Below, piece after piece: positions 50,000 through 60,695 of a stretch of DNA of 64,000 nt; positions within the stretch are counted from its first letter, which is position 1; each line of letters opens with the position of its first letter. The stretch lies in contig NC_135259.1 of the NCBI RefSeq assembly GCF_964204865.1, positions 4,092,001-4,156,000 on the forward strand, given 5' to 3'. Origin of the DNA: Styela clava (Eukaryota; Chordata; Ascidiacea; Stolidobranchia; Styelidae). The position numbers and the translations under genes are program-made. The notes beneath the pieces were generated by a model. It worked only from the letters and a program-made list of their open reading frames with translations. It made no database searches and was not told the DNA's origin.

Positions 50000-50234
50000 G
50001 GTGCTCCCGAAGTATGCGAACCAAGATGGCGGACAACGGAACGTATCATGGCTAACAGGTTAGGGTTAGGCAATAATTTTTTCCAATTTTCCTTATTTTA
50101 GTCCTATTATCAGTTCGAAGACTAGCCAAAAGCCTCCCGTAGTATTTATACCTAAAATTATGGCCTAACCTTAACCTAGTACACATATTACATTCCGATG
50201 TCCGCCATCTTGGTTCGCATACTTCGGGAGCCCC
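50000..50234. mobile_element. MITE with perfect 32-bp inverted repeats and 8-bp target duplication
   Basis: GCTCCCGAAGTATGCGAACC...GGCGGAC at 50003-50034 is exactly complementary to 50200-50231. GATTTATT is duplicated at 49992-49999 and 50235-50242. The interior (GGTTAGGGTTAGGCAATAATTTTTTCCAATTTTCCTTATTTTAG) matches 578-760 and 21037-21225, and part of it reappears in reverse near the right arm, so the element folds back on itself. Confidence 0.9.
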
Positions 50235-51032
50235 GATTTATTTGCCATTAAAAAAAATATTTGTCAAAAATATAATGAATTTTTGCATCCTTTTTCTACA
50301 TTGTTGATTTTTAGTGAATCTTACATTGTAAAAGTTATGAGGTAAAATTCAAAATTAGTGAAAATTAAATATCAGTGTGTTAAATGTCAGTGCGTATTCT
50401 CTCTTATACAGTAATTGACAGCAAATTACTTACGGTTTTATGATAATTAAATTATCTAACTTATTATAATTAAGTATGAATGCTTCCCTTTTTAAATTCG
50501 ATGATGAATAATATATTGAAATGTATATTCTATTGAACAAGCATGATTAAAATCTTCCAGATTTGATCATTGGAAAAAAAAGAGATTCAAATTATTAAAT
50601 ATAACCTAATTTGTTTAGGTTTATAATTGAATTTTTTTCATAGGAATGACAATGACAAGATACAGATTTTATAAAAAATCTGCTGAACTTTGATTCATTA
50701 TTAAGTTATCTGGGTACCACATACAACGAACATGTATATAGTTTTTTTTTCGATTTTGGCTTATTGCTATCTAAAGGCTCATCAGGATTCGTTTTACCTT
50801 ACGATTCGAGTCTATTAAAAGGCTAGGAATGTGATTGTAATCGTGTCAAAAATTATTTTTTGTGGGGATAAAAATAACTGACTAGGTTATCCATGTCAAG
50901 CAACGAAGTTCCTCGCTCTTCGTGTCACGTCAGCACCAGAATATATGTTATATATACTCATAACCACACTATATATATTTTTGCAGTTTTACACTAGAAT
51001 TTTGTAAGTTAGATACGGAGCTTGCAACAAAA

Positions 51033-52531
51033 ATGAAAATCTGCCTATTCGCCGTTTTCGTACTTATAATCCTGTGGATTACTTGCTCAGAGAGCGCAAA
51101 ATGTAAGTGGGTTAGACGACTACAAATAGAGTAATAAAGTAGTAAATAAATTTTTTTACTGTATTCATTATATTATTATATTTGATAAACCGAAAATGTA
51201 CCAAAAGTAAATCGTTTATCTAAGTTGTAGGTGAGATGACGAATTGATTCACGTTATATCTCGTAAATCAATAACGAGAATGCGCATAATTTTTTGTTCA
51301 GACACAGATGTTAGTGAACTAACCCTGCGTTCAGTTTGAAATTTACAATTATTTGAGCATTACATTTTGTCGAAGGTTCACCATTACTAATAAAGAATAT
51401 ATCTGAATATTTATTAAATCAGAAAAATAAGTCTTTAATAAAATACTACAATTTAATTCGGCTATTTATCCAGATGAATTGCTATTTGTGGATTGTCTGA
51501 ATCGGAGAAAAAATAGCATTAGCTATTTCAAAAACATATTAAGTTTTTTGTGAACTTTTGTTTCGGTATTTCAAACGAAGTTAGGATGTGACAAACGAAT
51601 TGTGAACGTAACTATACTAACAACATATAAATACTACTTTTCGTTGAATACTTATTCAAATTTATATGAAAATGCAAAATGGCGAAGTGTGATTCCGGAA
51701 AAATCTCTATTTTTTTATACTATTTAACATCACTTATTGTGCATTTTCATATTTTCTTCCTATATAATGAATATCTAGACGGGAAACCGCATCTCGTCGC
51801 TAAAGGAAGATTGGGACAATTGTTATTCGGGAAGAGAACGCATTTTCGCCGCAAGAATTTTTTTATCCGAGCTCGGGGGAAAACAACAATAGATTGCCGG
51901 AAGTTCTGCAAAAGGAATCACGATGGAAGTTTAGCTGGAAGAACGTGCGACAAGAGAGGACCAAGAAGTAGAGGTAATGAAAATGTTTCACGACTTATCA
52001 TTATGAGTTGTTATAAAGGGAATTTAAATGAGTGTACCCGACTTTGAATTAGTTTTCAAAACACTTTCAAGCGAAGAGCGTGATATTCTTCAATTTGATT
52101 TATCTTGGTATATAATTGATTACATCCATATATCATTTAAATTTGGTTAGCAAGAATTTTGGTCTGGGTAGAAAATTTTCTAAAAAATGGCTGTCCCCTA
52201 ACTGTCATTTACATATTATTTTACGTCAATGCTGAATTAATTAAGAGATCATCTGATATATTTTTGCACGCTTGTCAAAATAATATTAATAATCTTTCAA
52301 CAACATATCTGAACTAAAATAAAACAACTTCTAAACATTTTCACTTTTTCTATTTACCTAAAATATTTTAGAAATTGTGATGCTAAAAATAGCGGATTAA
52401 AACTAGAATTTGTAATAAATAGATTTTTGTAATATCATGAAATTTTTAAACTTTATTTTTTTTTTACAGTATTCTGCCGAATTTGTCGTTCAAACGAACA
52501 CACATGCGGAACCAAAGATATATTCTCATGA
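51033..52531 (+). CDS. Gene P4: secreted six-cysteine peptide precursor with long basic N-terminal extension (3 exons)
   Basis: Exons 51033-51102, 51779-51973 and 52470-52531 join to 108 residues, the longest of the family. The signal peptide core is LFAVFVLIILWITC (cleavage near SES). Exon 2 (64 full codons) starts with about 38 residues rich in Lys, Arg and Phe (LFGKRTHFRRKNFFIRARGK), then CRKFCKRNHDGSLAGRTCDK (C-x3-C-x12-C). Exon 3 is VFCRICRSNEHTCGTKDIFS (C-x2-C-x6-C). Donors are GTAAGT and GTAATG, acceptors ATATCTAG and TTTACAG, both phase 1. KR and RR sites could release the basic extension as a separate cationic peptide. TATATATTTTTGCAG precedes the leader. AATAAA lies at 52722-52727. 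The exon 2 acceptor is the least certain call. Confidence 0.75.
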
Positions 52532-52651
52532 ACACCGCTTCACTCAACTGTGTCAAAACTTAGCCCACGATTTCCAACACAACTGAATTGTTTAAACTAT
52601 AAAACACAGGAATTTCTTTATCCATCTTTTTAAAAACTAGTAACTTTTTAT

Positions 52652-52672
52652 GTCATCAGGCTACCTGATGAC
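52652..52672. repeat. Perfect 9-bp hairpin, 3-nt loop
   Basis: GTCATCAGG, loop CTA, then CCTGATGAC, in the 3' flank of P4 and 50 bp before its likely polyadenylation signal. Could act in the 3' UTR RNA; no family is recognised. Confidence 0.6.
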
Positions 52673-53279
52673 AGACTCCAACTGTGTATAAAAAAAAACT
52701 TGGAATAAGTGCTGTCGAAGGAATAAAAACACCAAATGCGTTAGTGCGCAGCAGGACTGCGTGGTTTGCCTGGTTAATATCGTTTGGTAGTAAATTTGAC
52801 TTACCGATGTATAATTTCTAAATAATTTCTAAACATACGTAGCGGATACTGACTTTTTTCGACATTTTTACGAAAACCATTTTGTAAATTGTTTTTGTGG
52901 TCATTATATAAATTTATTTTAATCAATCGCATCGTTTCTCAGTCTTGTAGTGCAAGTGGAAGGAATTGTATATATTTTCAACTTTTATATTATGTAAATA
53001 AATATTGACTAATGTATACTCTAGTGTTGACTCTATTGACTAAAAAATATTGTCTTATCTGAATTCAATAATATGAATGCACCCACCTTCCTCCGCAAGC
53101 CACGTTATGAGCTGTACTATTGGGCGGTGTTTAGGCATTGGGTTTCACAACTACAGCTATTTTAGAGTAGCTACACAAGATGTGTACTGGAGCCAGGCGG
53201 AATGATTTACGTAAAGACTTGTTCTTCCAGTAGCTAAAACTTTTTAAAACGCAAATGAAAATGGTGATAAATACACTTA

Positions 53280-53580
53280 AATTCTGTTATGAAAATTCTG
53301 AAAACAAAAAGTGCGCATTGGTGATAGAGTTGAAAGTACAAAAATGTATATAAAACTCATGGTATATGGACACGAAGGCAAGAACGAAGTAATATCAAAT
53401 CTTCTACAATACCGGTAATCTTTCACATAAAAAATCGTGCTATCACGGAACGAACCGCCACACGGTGTACAATTTTTACAAAGCAACCTGATGAGTAGTT
53501 AAAAAAAGTGAGTTTTTTTACGACAACTACAACAACAAGAATTATTAAAAACAACAACAACAGCAGCAACAACAATTTAA
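53280..53580. repeat. Dispersed repeat copy plus CAA-rich tract
   Basis: GGACACGAAGGCAAGAACGAAGTAAT and CGCCACACGGTGTACAATTTT match 7430-7560, followed by CAACAACAACAGCAGCAACAACAA near 53551-53574. Minus-strand frames here are not genes. Confidence 0.5.
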
Positions 53581-54148
53581 CCCGGCGATCCATAGGTCCA
53601 TTTCCTGTTCGGAAATGACGAGACAGGCCAGTCGTCGTATATAGAGCAATATTAATCATACTTGTCATGACTGAAACATGAAAACCAGGCAATGGCTATA
53701 GCAATCCATCCAACTATCAGCTACGATTACATCAGACGTCAAAAATCTCCGACCGCGCCTCATCTCAGATTATCACAAAGAAACTCAAGGCAGCGTATCA
53801 TGTATATATCAACAATAATGAAAACAGCACAAAACGCAACTTTCGACTACCCTTGGTCCAAGGCAAACGTGCGATGGGATAACTCCGTGCTCATTTTGCG
53901 TTTCGCGGAACCAATTAAAGCGATTATCACACTCAATCGAAAGAGTAGGTAATAGAAAAACAATTGGCAGGACACGCGGAAAATCGTATTACACAGAAAA
54001 CCTAACAACACCCGACAAGATCAGTGATGGATTACACTGGATCGAGATCCTTTTGAGATGCGAGAAGAGCGGGGGGTTCAGGAGGTGCAGCAACATGCAG
54101 ATGCCAGAAGTTTTGAGCAATGGTTTGAGCTTACGATCTAGTCTAGAC
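53580..54148. other. No gene seen
   Basis: An 86-codon plus-strand frame (53692-53952) has no signal peptide, domain or splice partner; I do not call it. Confidence 0.35.
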
Positions 54149-54518
54149 CACGAGTGTGCAACATTTTGTGTCATCTAAAAAACTTGAGACATCTAGCTAG
54201 GCCACACGAAATAATAGTTTTTCCATGCACAACGAATTGAAATTTGTGACAATCAGAGCGTTGCTGGCAAGGCAAGAGAATGCGACTATCGCTTTCCCTA
54301 TCCAGTAATGAAGGCACCAAGCAAAACGGCGAAATATTTAACGCAGCGACAACAGCAAAAATCATTATGTATTTTACCCATTTGAGCGCCTTTACAAACA
54401 TAAACTCTGGGATTAAGATTTATGCTTGATGGGGAACAACCTAAGTTTTGACAAGGACCAAACTAAATGGCATGGCGGGCCGGATTGTGGCCCGCGGGTC
54501 GCCTGTTGCACACCTCTG
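54149..54518. mobile_element. Non-autonomous hAT-like element
   Basis: The left end is CACGAGTGTGCAACATTTTG and the right end is GCCTGTTGCACACCTCTG, with a GGCCGGATTGTGGCCCGCGG block next to the right end. Flanks GTCTAGAC and GTCTAATA are a decayed duplication. Confidence 0.7.
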
Positions 54519-54526
54519 GTCTAATA

Positions 54527-55690
54527 ATGATAATGATTTTGTAATTGTATTTTGGCAAGCAGCCTATGGCTTGGTTCCATCCTACGATCTCAGTCATCAG
54601 GCAGACGAATGTAGGCTACCTAGTATAATATATTAAGATATAGTTAGTTAGTTTGACAAGCTAGAGGGCTACTACGCTGGTTTGATGGCTTCTCGGTATA
54701 TATATATATTCACATATTTTGTGTGAAATAAAATGTATTTCATTACAAGATATTTACATTCTTATTTATTACGCGTTGAATATGATCACATAAATCATTT
54801 TTATTCTAACTGTAATGAATTAACTAATCGTAACTGAAAGTACTCGTTTGAAGCGATGTTTTGAAAAAGCCTAATATTAACACAAAAATTCGTTACACTT
54901 TTGGTCGAATCGTTTCAATATTGCATATGCATTCTGCTTTTTATACTTGAAATAACATTAGAATGATATATTGAATTTCACGTTAGTAAATGTTAAATAT
55001 ATTCATATTTTATGTATGAAACGAATGCATAAGTGCTATTTACCCTTAAATGATACCAATAGTTTATAAATAAAGTATTTGAGAAGAAGGTAACATTTAA
55101 AGCACTAACAACTTTTCGCTTTATTTTTAACGGGATAGCGGATTTCAATTCTATCTATGTTCAAAATCATATTCATTCAAGGCATATGTTATGCATTTAC
55201 TACAAAACTACCACACAACCACGCAAGGAAAATTCAAAACCAAAAGACGCTTTACGTATCCTCTCGACTTTCAGGAAGTGGAAATTACGAATAATAGCCG
55301 GGACATTAACAGGCGGTCAGAATTCGGACATAGGGTCAGATTTACTCAGTCATGTCGCCATTGTTTCTTCAAATGATTGATGTGTAATATAGGAAAGGAG
55401 TGACTTAAGATTTGCATATTGATGCTTTGTATTCAAATCCGATACATTGGAAAATTTTGTGACTAAATGTCTTAGTTTATCTCTCCATATATGACTCAAC
55501 GTAGTATTATCGCCAAGCAACAAACTTTATAATGAAAACAATAAATAAACATCTACGGTAAAGAAATTCAAGATAATCTGAAGTGAATAAAAGAATATGC
55601 AGTTACAAAAAATTATCATTATTTCTACAAGCACTGCAATGTGTGCACGAAGCTGAAGGGGTAAGACATCGGCGATTAGAAAGAAGTATC
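54527..55690. other. Upstream region of gene P5
   Basis: No independent gene. Overlapping frames at 55186-55380 have no signal peptide or domain. TTATTTCTACAAG ending near 55632 is a candidate leader or trans-splice acceptor about 60 bp before the P5 start. Confidence 0.35.
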
Positions 55691-57196
55691 ATGAAGATTC
55701 TACACATAAGTTTTTTGCTGATATTTTCGATACTGTTGCCGATTGCACAGTGTGTATCAAACGAAGGTAAAAAATCAAATTTTTGACTTTTGTTAACGGA
55801 GCTGTTTATCATAACAAATAAACTGTTATTATTAATTCTTCATATGCATATACATATATATATATATATGTATAATATACATTCCAAATAGTTTGACTAG
55901 CCAATAATAGTAACCATGTTTATTAATCTGAATACGTGTGTGAAAAATTCCGATCAATCAGAATAGTTATCGTACAAAAGATATATATAATAAAAAAGCA
56001 AACCTTTGGTCGGGGATTCACAACTCAAACTGTAAAGAGTTGCGACACAAACCACATTAACATTACTTGTTAGTTTCTGTTTCAGATAGAACCGCGGGAT
56101 AGGCATGTGTGAACAATCCTCTCGATTTAAATTCTTACGACTCGAACGCGCTTTTTTGGTCACATCATGCGCGCGTGCCCCATGTTGTCGGCACCTACAG
56201 ATAATAAACTAAAAATGCGATTCGGATTCAAACTTAATACCGAACATTTTTGTACAAATAAATTTTGATTTTCGTAGCTTTCGTTGAAAATTTTTATATT
56301 TCGTATTTTAATATTAGAGTTTGAAGACTATTTCGAGAATGCTATTATGGACAGAGATGCAGATTCGAGATTGAACTTTATACTGGTCAGCTGCAGTTCC
56401 TTCTGCAAAATTCGAGGAAATACTTTCATTGGTCACTGCTCGCAATGGTGGAGTAAAAGACGTATGAAATTGTTTCATTACTTTTACCTATTTTGCAAGT
56501 TAACATGCATACATATATATTTGCACATCTATACATTACTTACTCATCAGAAAATGTGTCAGAAGCAATGACTTCACATTCCTATGTTTTTTAAAGTGTG
56601 ACGTTTTAAGTTTATTTCACAACTTTCGAGAAAGCAAACATTCCCGATGCTATTTGTCATTCGGTACTTGTATGATATTATATACACATGCATTCCCTCC
56701 CTATTCGCACATGAGACATTTACGGGCTTCCGTTTTGTGTGTAACCAATACTTGAAAGGGTTCTGTGGCACAATTTTTGTTTAATATTGATGAAAAAATG
56801 TAACATTTGGAATTTTCATCAAGTTGTTGTAGGTTTATTTATCTGCATGCCACAGATAGTATAATACAAAAGAAAGATAACCGGGAACTCATTATTTCTC
56901 AATAATAATAAAAAATGATAAGAATGTGCGATGCTAATTATATGGATACGAACGTCAAAAGTCATATCGAATTGTACTTTCAAATTAAAATAAAATATTG
57001 CTGTCGTTAGGTTTGCTATAATTTGTGTAAATTACGTACATTTTTCTATCGTCCTGTGTAGGTTAGGAGAATCGGTCATGAATTTTATCGTTGTTACTAA
57101 CCAACTTTTCACTCATTGTGATTGTTTATTTATCATACAGATCTTTGCTACTACTGTCGATCGTATTTGTGCCACTTTGCTTCGCTTCATGGATGA
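55691..57196 (+). CDS. Gene P5: secreted six-cysteine peptide precursor with acidic pro-segment and Trp-Trp motif (3 exons)
   Basis: Exons 55691-55766, 56318-56461 and 57141-57196 join to 91 residues. The signal peptide is MKILHISFLLIFSILLPIAQ (cleavage near QC). Exon 2 opens acidic (FEDYFENAIMDRDADSR), then SCSSFCKIRGNTFIGHCSQW and WSKR (C-x3-C-x10-C). Exon 3 is HLCYYCRSYLCHFASLHG (C-x2-C-x4-C). Donors are GTAAAA and a weaker GTATGA; acceptors are AATATTAG and CATACAG; both introns are phase 1. Unlike its relatives, the region before the cysteines is acidic, which may be a pro-piece. QWWSKR after the third cysteine echoes QWWRKKR of the gene at 908. An upstream in-frame Met exists but the signal peptide fixes the start at 55691. 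Confidence 0.75.
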
Positions 57197-57360
57197 ATCA
57201 TCCGAAGTTCAAAGGACTACGAAAAGTTTTGATAATTCACTATCATAGTGTAATTTGAATAAATCTCTCAATATTGATTAATGAATCATTATTTACATAG
57301 CTGACCACAATATTTTAGTTAGGCAAGGATTCCAATACAGTAACTAGAATTCGGTTGGAA
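57197..57360. other. 3' flank of P5
   Basis: GAATAAATC near 57257 supplies a possible AATAAA. No further exon. Confidence 0.4.
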
Positions 57361-57660
57361 ACCGAAGACTTATCGATCGAAGGTTAGGGGATCCCCCAAA
57401 ACAGTGGTCTTACTCCATAGTGACACCGTGTGTCCCATCACTAATTAATTAATAACTCGCTAATTATACGACATAATCCATCCAAAATCAATAGGCTTCT
57501 GATCCGAGCTATGATGAATGCACATGCTAAATCTGCAGCAGATCCAATCTCACTTTCGTGAGATATCGCGTGCATCTAACACACAGACATACAGACAAAC
57601 AGACATACAGACAAATACCTATCAACATACTTACCGATCAAAATCGATAAGTAATAAAAG
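57360..57660 (+). mobile_element. Probable 3' end of a non-LTR retrotransposon with ACAGACAT/ACAGACAA tail
   Basis: TTTCGTGAGATATCGCGTGCATCTAACACACAG leads into a short microsatellite of ACAGACAT and ACAGACAA (about 57578-57616). Tails of this kind after a GAGATATCGCG block are known to me from RTE-like elements; the class is inferred. No reverse transcriptase is present, so this is a 5'-truncated copy. Confidence 0.4.
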
Positions 57661-58795
57661 GCGGGCGGTAGTTATTGGACACGGAGTGGACCTATGGATC
57701 ATTTTGTTATTATGTTGTTGTTGTTCTCGTTTTTGTTTGTATTCTTTATTTTTCTTCCTGTCTTTATGAAAAAAATCGCCTTTCTCTTTTTTTACTGGAC
57801 CAATTGCTTTGCAAATCTTAGTGGTCAAAGATTGTATTTTTCTTCAGAAGGCTATTACTTTTATTTATTTCAAATATTTCTATAAACTCTGTGGAATCCG
57901 TTTTTTGTTTGCTATGACGTCTTCAAAATTTGCGCACCATCAGCGAATCTCAGGCTCAGCGAACATCGATACAACTCGTGCTTAGCGAAAGCGGGAAGTT
58001 TTTTTTATGGGGAACAATATTCTGCGGTACCTGAGCTGGCAATGCAGAAGTGAATCGGATCAGTTGGTATTTCAATTCACGTTGAAACTGAATCAAGAAG
58101 AATGAATCATCGTCACAGGACTTGGAAAAGCTATGACAGTGTCTATACCGTTACCGGGTAGTTAGTCTTGGGGGTTGTCCGTGTAGTTGAGTTGCCTCCC
58201 TATACGTCTATTGGTAAGGTACCGTATATGATTTTCGGGGAATAGATGATAAAATATTTAGTTTATTCCTCCGTGTCCACATATTTGAGAATAGCACTCT
58301 TGTTTTAAACACAGTTCTAATATTTCCAAACGTTGTCGTTTTAATGGAAAAGTCATTTCAATAATAAAAGATAATGAATTTTGTGACATAACATAAATTC
58401 CATCGCTGACTATCATATATATATTTATATATATACCAAATTATGTGGTTGTATATGCTGACTAACTTTTAGAAATTCAACTGAGCACACCCATAAACAA
58501 AATTAAAATACACAACAATAAAACTTCAAGTATTCCTGCAGGAATACTGAAGATCTTCTCACAAACAGTTTTGAAATCAACACTATTTGAGCCAGGTCAA
58601 GTCACCCGGGTGGGTAGTCTCTAGTGCACATTTGGTAATGTTTTTTGATAATGTTATTACCTTGTACCGAAATAAAGACGTTGATTTAAAGCTTTTTTTA
58701 CCTAAAATGCAGGTTTAAATTAGAAATTGTTTTCATCTCACATACACTTGCGTTAGGGGTTGATTGTATTTCGTTTACTGATATTTAAACCAATC
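57661..58795. other. No gene seen
   Basis: T-rich and A-rich frames at 57631-57885 are low-complexity. Contains the perfect palindrome AGTATTCCTGCAGGAATACT at 58529-58548. Confidence 0.4.
58529..58548. repeat. Perfect 20-bp palindrome
   Basis: AGTATTCCTGCAGGAATACT equals its own reverse complement and is flanked by CTTCA and GAAG, which extends the symmetry imperfectly. Could be a dimeric protein-binding site or a relic of element ends. Confidence 0.7.
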
Positions 58796-59060
58796 CTCTG
58801 AAGGAGTCAGTCGGGGTTTACTCCGCTAAAGTACGTTAAATAGTACTGAAGAAACACACTGGGATAATAAGGACCATATTTTCTTATATTTATGGTACAG
58901 TGGTCAAATAGGTAAATAGTGATTTGTAATGCCAAAATATCACATATTGCGGAGTTGTACGATTGAATTGATCCAAATAACAGACAACGGAATACACCTA
59001 AAACCTTAAACGATAAACCAAAGATGTCAGTGGAGTAAACCCCAACTGACTCTTCCAGAG
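58796..59060. mobile_element. MITE with inverted repeats CTCTGxAxGAGTCAGTxGGGGTTTACTCC
   Basis: The left arm CTCTGAAGGAGTCAGTCGGGGTTTACTCC pairs with the right arm GGAGTAAACCCCAACTGACTCTTCCAGAG. A related fragment lies near 39440-39560 (TTTACTCTGCTAAAGTACGTT). No clear target duplication. A further partial repeat of its right half (GAATTGATCCxAATAACxGAxAACG) follows at about 59120-59170. Confidence 0.7.
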
Positions 59061-60482
59061 TTCAAAGCACACAATGATGTGTAGCCTGATGCCAAATGTT
59101 TGTTCATTGTAAAGTCACGCAATAGAATTGATCCGAATAACCGATAACGAAATGCATTTAAAACCTTAACGCAAGCATATGCGACGAAGCCCAATTTTTA
59201 ACAAACAAAGACGATAAAACAAAGGCAAGCAACACTTGAGCGAGGGTGGGAAAATACGTCATCAACTTTTTCGCATAAAACAAGAAAATATCACTAAGAA
59301 AATGAAATTGAGCAACGACCATGTATTAGGCGAGTAACATACACTATTAACAATGAGTGGCATTATAAGTTTAAAAGTATTAAAATACACACTAAGTAGC
59401 CTTGTGTGCTCGATACAGTACCAGTAACGATGTAGATTGGATTATTCTGCGGTGATTGATGCAACCTAAGACGCCTATCACAAGATGTCGCTCTCGCATC
59501 GTGTGATGGTGAAATTGTTTCTTTTCCATCAGATATGTAGTGAAAATATGGGTTGATAGTGCAACCTATTAAAATAAATTGAATTGTGGAGAAATATTGT
59601 AATATCACAATTAGTTCATGATTACCAAAAATGTAAATGAACACCGTCATCGTTGCGTCTTATACACATATTAAGAATTTATTCATAGAAATTTATTGAA
59701 ATGTGAAGATTAAGTAAAACCTTGAATAAAAAATAATATTATATATTATATAAATATATATATTTTAATAAAAATATATCACAATTACGTGCATGGAACG
59801 CCAAGGTGCACATGTATTAGTGAGTTCAAATAATGACCAAAACAAAATTTTTGATGTATATAGTTGGTAATTAAACATAACATTCAATGTTTTGTTTTTA
59901 AGCTCCGAAATTTTTATAATTTTGAATTCAATGTTGACTGCACACATTCGGTGTTTTGATTGAGAAATTCTCTAAATTGAGATAAAATCAAATATATATC
60001 CAGTAGTTTGTTTTTGAGTGATATTTTTGTAAGTATCCAGTTAGTTTAGGTGTAGTCCCCTGTAGAGACATATTGCGTTGACATATAAGATTGTTTAAGA
60101 AACAAGCAAAAATAAATAAGATGATAATATCAAATATAATATATTGTGATATGATATTTCCAAAAGCTGAAATCACAAAACATTCTGGATTGTTTTGCCA
60201 TATTAAATGATATATAAATTGATAAATTTGTTTACAAAATTGCAAAATAAAGATTCTAAAACCATTGCTAACGACAGCATAAAGTGATAACTAGGCACAG
60301 AATGTTAATCAGGTTAAGACAACAAGGCCTTTTGGATGGATTATGCTATTCCACTGGGTGGGCTGTATAGGGTTAAACTTGGGCTGAATATAGATCGATT
60401 CTATTATATATATATCCTACGAGTTAGGTCAACAATCCAAAAGCAGCTTTCTCCCTTACGTAATATTCAATTTGAATCGAAG
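59061..60482. other. No gene seen
   Basis: AT-rich, with minus-strand frames at 59363-59650, 59765-59947 and 59988-60245 that lack signal peptides, splice partners and domains. Confidence 0.35.
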
Positions 60483-60686
60483 GGGTGACCGTACATTTGA
60501 ACCCACGTACATTTGAACCCATGTGTATATTCGCGGGTTCAATCTATATGCGGGTACAAAACCCATGGGTTAGGGTTGGTATGGGTTCAAATATCCGTAA
60601 AACAACAAAAATTTCCAGAGGTGCAATAGTATGCCGGTGCAATCGTCGTGGGTTCAAATGTACGTGGGTTCAAATGTAATGGAACC
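60483..60686. mobile_element. Fold-back element with GTACATTTGAACCCAC arms and 9-bp target duplication
   Basis: The left arm GTACATTTGAACCCACGTACATTTGAACCCA is the complement of the right arm TGGGTTCAAATGTACGTGGGTTCAAATGTA. GAATCGAAG is duplicated at 60474-60482 and 60687-60695. About 204 bp, no coding capacity. The same motif, much decayed, occurs at 2430-3480. Confidence 0.8.
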
Positions 60687-60695
60687 GAATCGAAG

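Noticed and set aside
51679-51778. Extension of P4 exon 2 upstream as part of a 122-codon frame
   Set aside because: The upstream part crosses a pyrimidine tract and an acceptor at 51778; with the signal peptide on exon 1 and phase 1 junction, the exon starts at 51779.
55583-55690. Upstream in-frame start for P5
   Set aside because: Would bury the signal peptide behind 36 polar residues; the Met at 55691 directly precedes the hydrophobic core.
57631-57885. Phe/Leu-rich plus frame and Lys-rich minus frame
   Set aside because: Low-complexity T-rich tract; no start context, splice plan or conservation.
60661-60680. GTGGGTTCAAATGTAC as a possible tRNA T-arm (GGTTCAAAT)
   Set aside because: No anticodon or D arm at the required distance; it is an arm of the fold-back element.
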